NCBI GenBank assembly: GCA_024636395.1
Contig: JAGXHD010000009.1
Coordinates: 1 to 11,984 of the forward strand
Length of the DNA: 11,984 nucleotides
DNA from: Sulfitobacter sp.
GTDB taxonomy: Bacteria > Pseudomonadota > Alphaproteobacteria > Rhodobacterales > Rhodobacteraceae
Direction of reading: 5' to 3'
The notes below the pieces were generated by a model, which saw nothing but the letters and a program-made list of their open reading frames with translations, was not told the origin of the DNA and made no database searches. The first letter of the stretch is position 1. Each line of letters starts with the position of its first letter. Positions 11,974 through 11,984 of the stretch are shown piece by piece. The position numbers were made by a program, and so were the translations under genes.

Positions 11974-11984
11974 ATGGCCGAGAC
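11974..11984 (+). CDS. trxB: Start of a gene, probably thioredoxin reductase (partial)
   Basis: The window ends with ATG GCC GAG AC, reading MAE followed by an incomplete ACN (Thr) codon. TrxB proteins of roseobacters often begin MAET, and an Lrp/AsnC gene divergent from trxB is a known arrangement in this group. AAAGGTG upstream (11962-11968) is a fair ribosome site. The identification rests on context and four residues, so it is tentative. Confidence 0.45.

Overview
The window is GC-rich chromosomal DNA that looks like an alphaproteobacterium of the Rhodobacteraceae (Roseobacter group). The assignment rests on recognisable gene blocks: lgt-midA-pgeF, a UbiK/BMFP protein divergent from lgt, a Hint_2-type protein, and an Lrp/AsnC gene divergent from what looks like the first codons of trxB. 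It also rests on the GC-rich third codon positions. It is inferred from protein character, not from a marker gene. No rRNA, tRNA, transposase or CRISPR array was seen.

Layout. Positions 1-38 may be the tail of an upstream gene. An ACT-domain protein follows (57-476). The 207-bp gap before the next gene holds a CtrA-like site, a perfect 24-bp tandem duplication and a 35-codon micro-ORF. A FabH-like ketoacyl synthase (684-1808) meets, tail to tail with overlapping stop codons, a two-gene minus-strand unit. That unit consists of a phage CII-like DNA-binding protein (2514-2972) followed by an overlapping, orphan arsH-type flavin reductase (1805-2527). Thymidine kinase (3113-3694) then meets, again with overlapping stops, a tightly packed minus-strand operon: ybjN-like, proC, csaA-like and a D-2-hydroxyacid dehydrogenase (6315 down to 3691).

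ubiK (minus) with its terminator is divergent from the lgt-midA-pgeF operon (plus). The three genes of that operon are joined by two ATGA overlaps. After about 300 bp with symmetrical elements comes a 48-residue basic protein (9922-10068). A Hint-domain protein follows (about 10475-11191), with an overlapping 48-codon ORF at its 5' end that carries an almost ideal Shine-Dalgarno sequence. An Lrp/AsnC regulator (minus) ends the window, divergent from the first four codons of probable trxB. Their intergenic region contains two copies of a 16-17-bp repeat spaced exactly 21 bp apart over the lrp promoter.

Most genes are housekeeping: proline synthesis, nucleotide salvage, lipoprotein maturation, ubiquinone assembly, peptidoglycan/nucleoside side-product handling and thiol redox. 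The less ordinary parts are the overlapping ORF and structured leader of the Hint gene, the repeat elements in three intergenic regions, and the arsH/CII-like pair. I did not find a clearly new multi-gene system.
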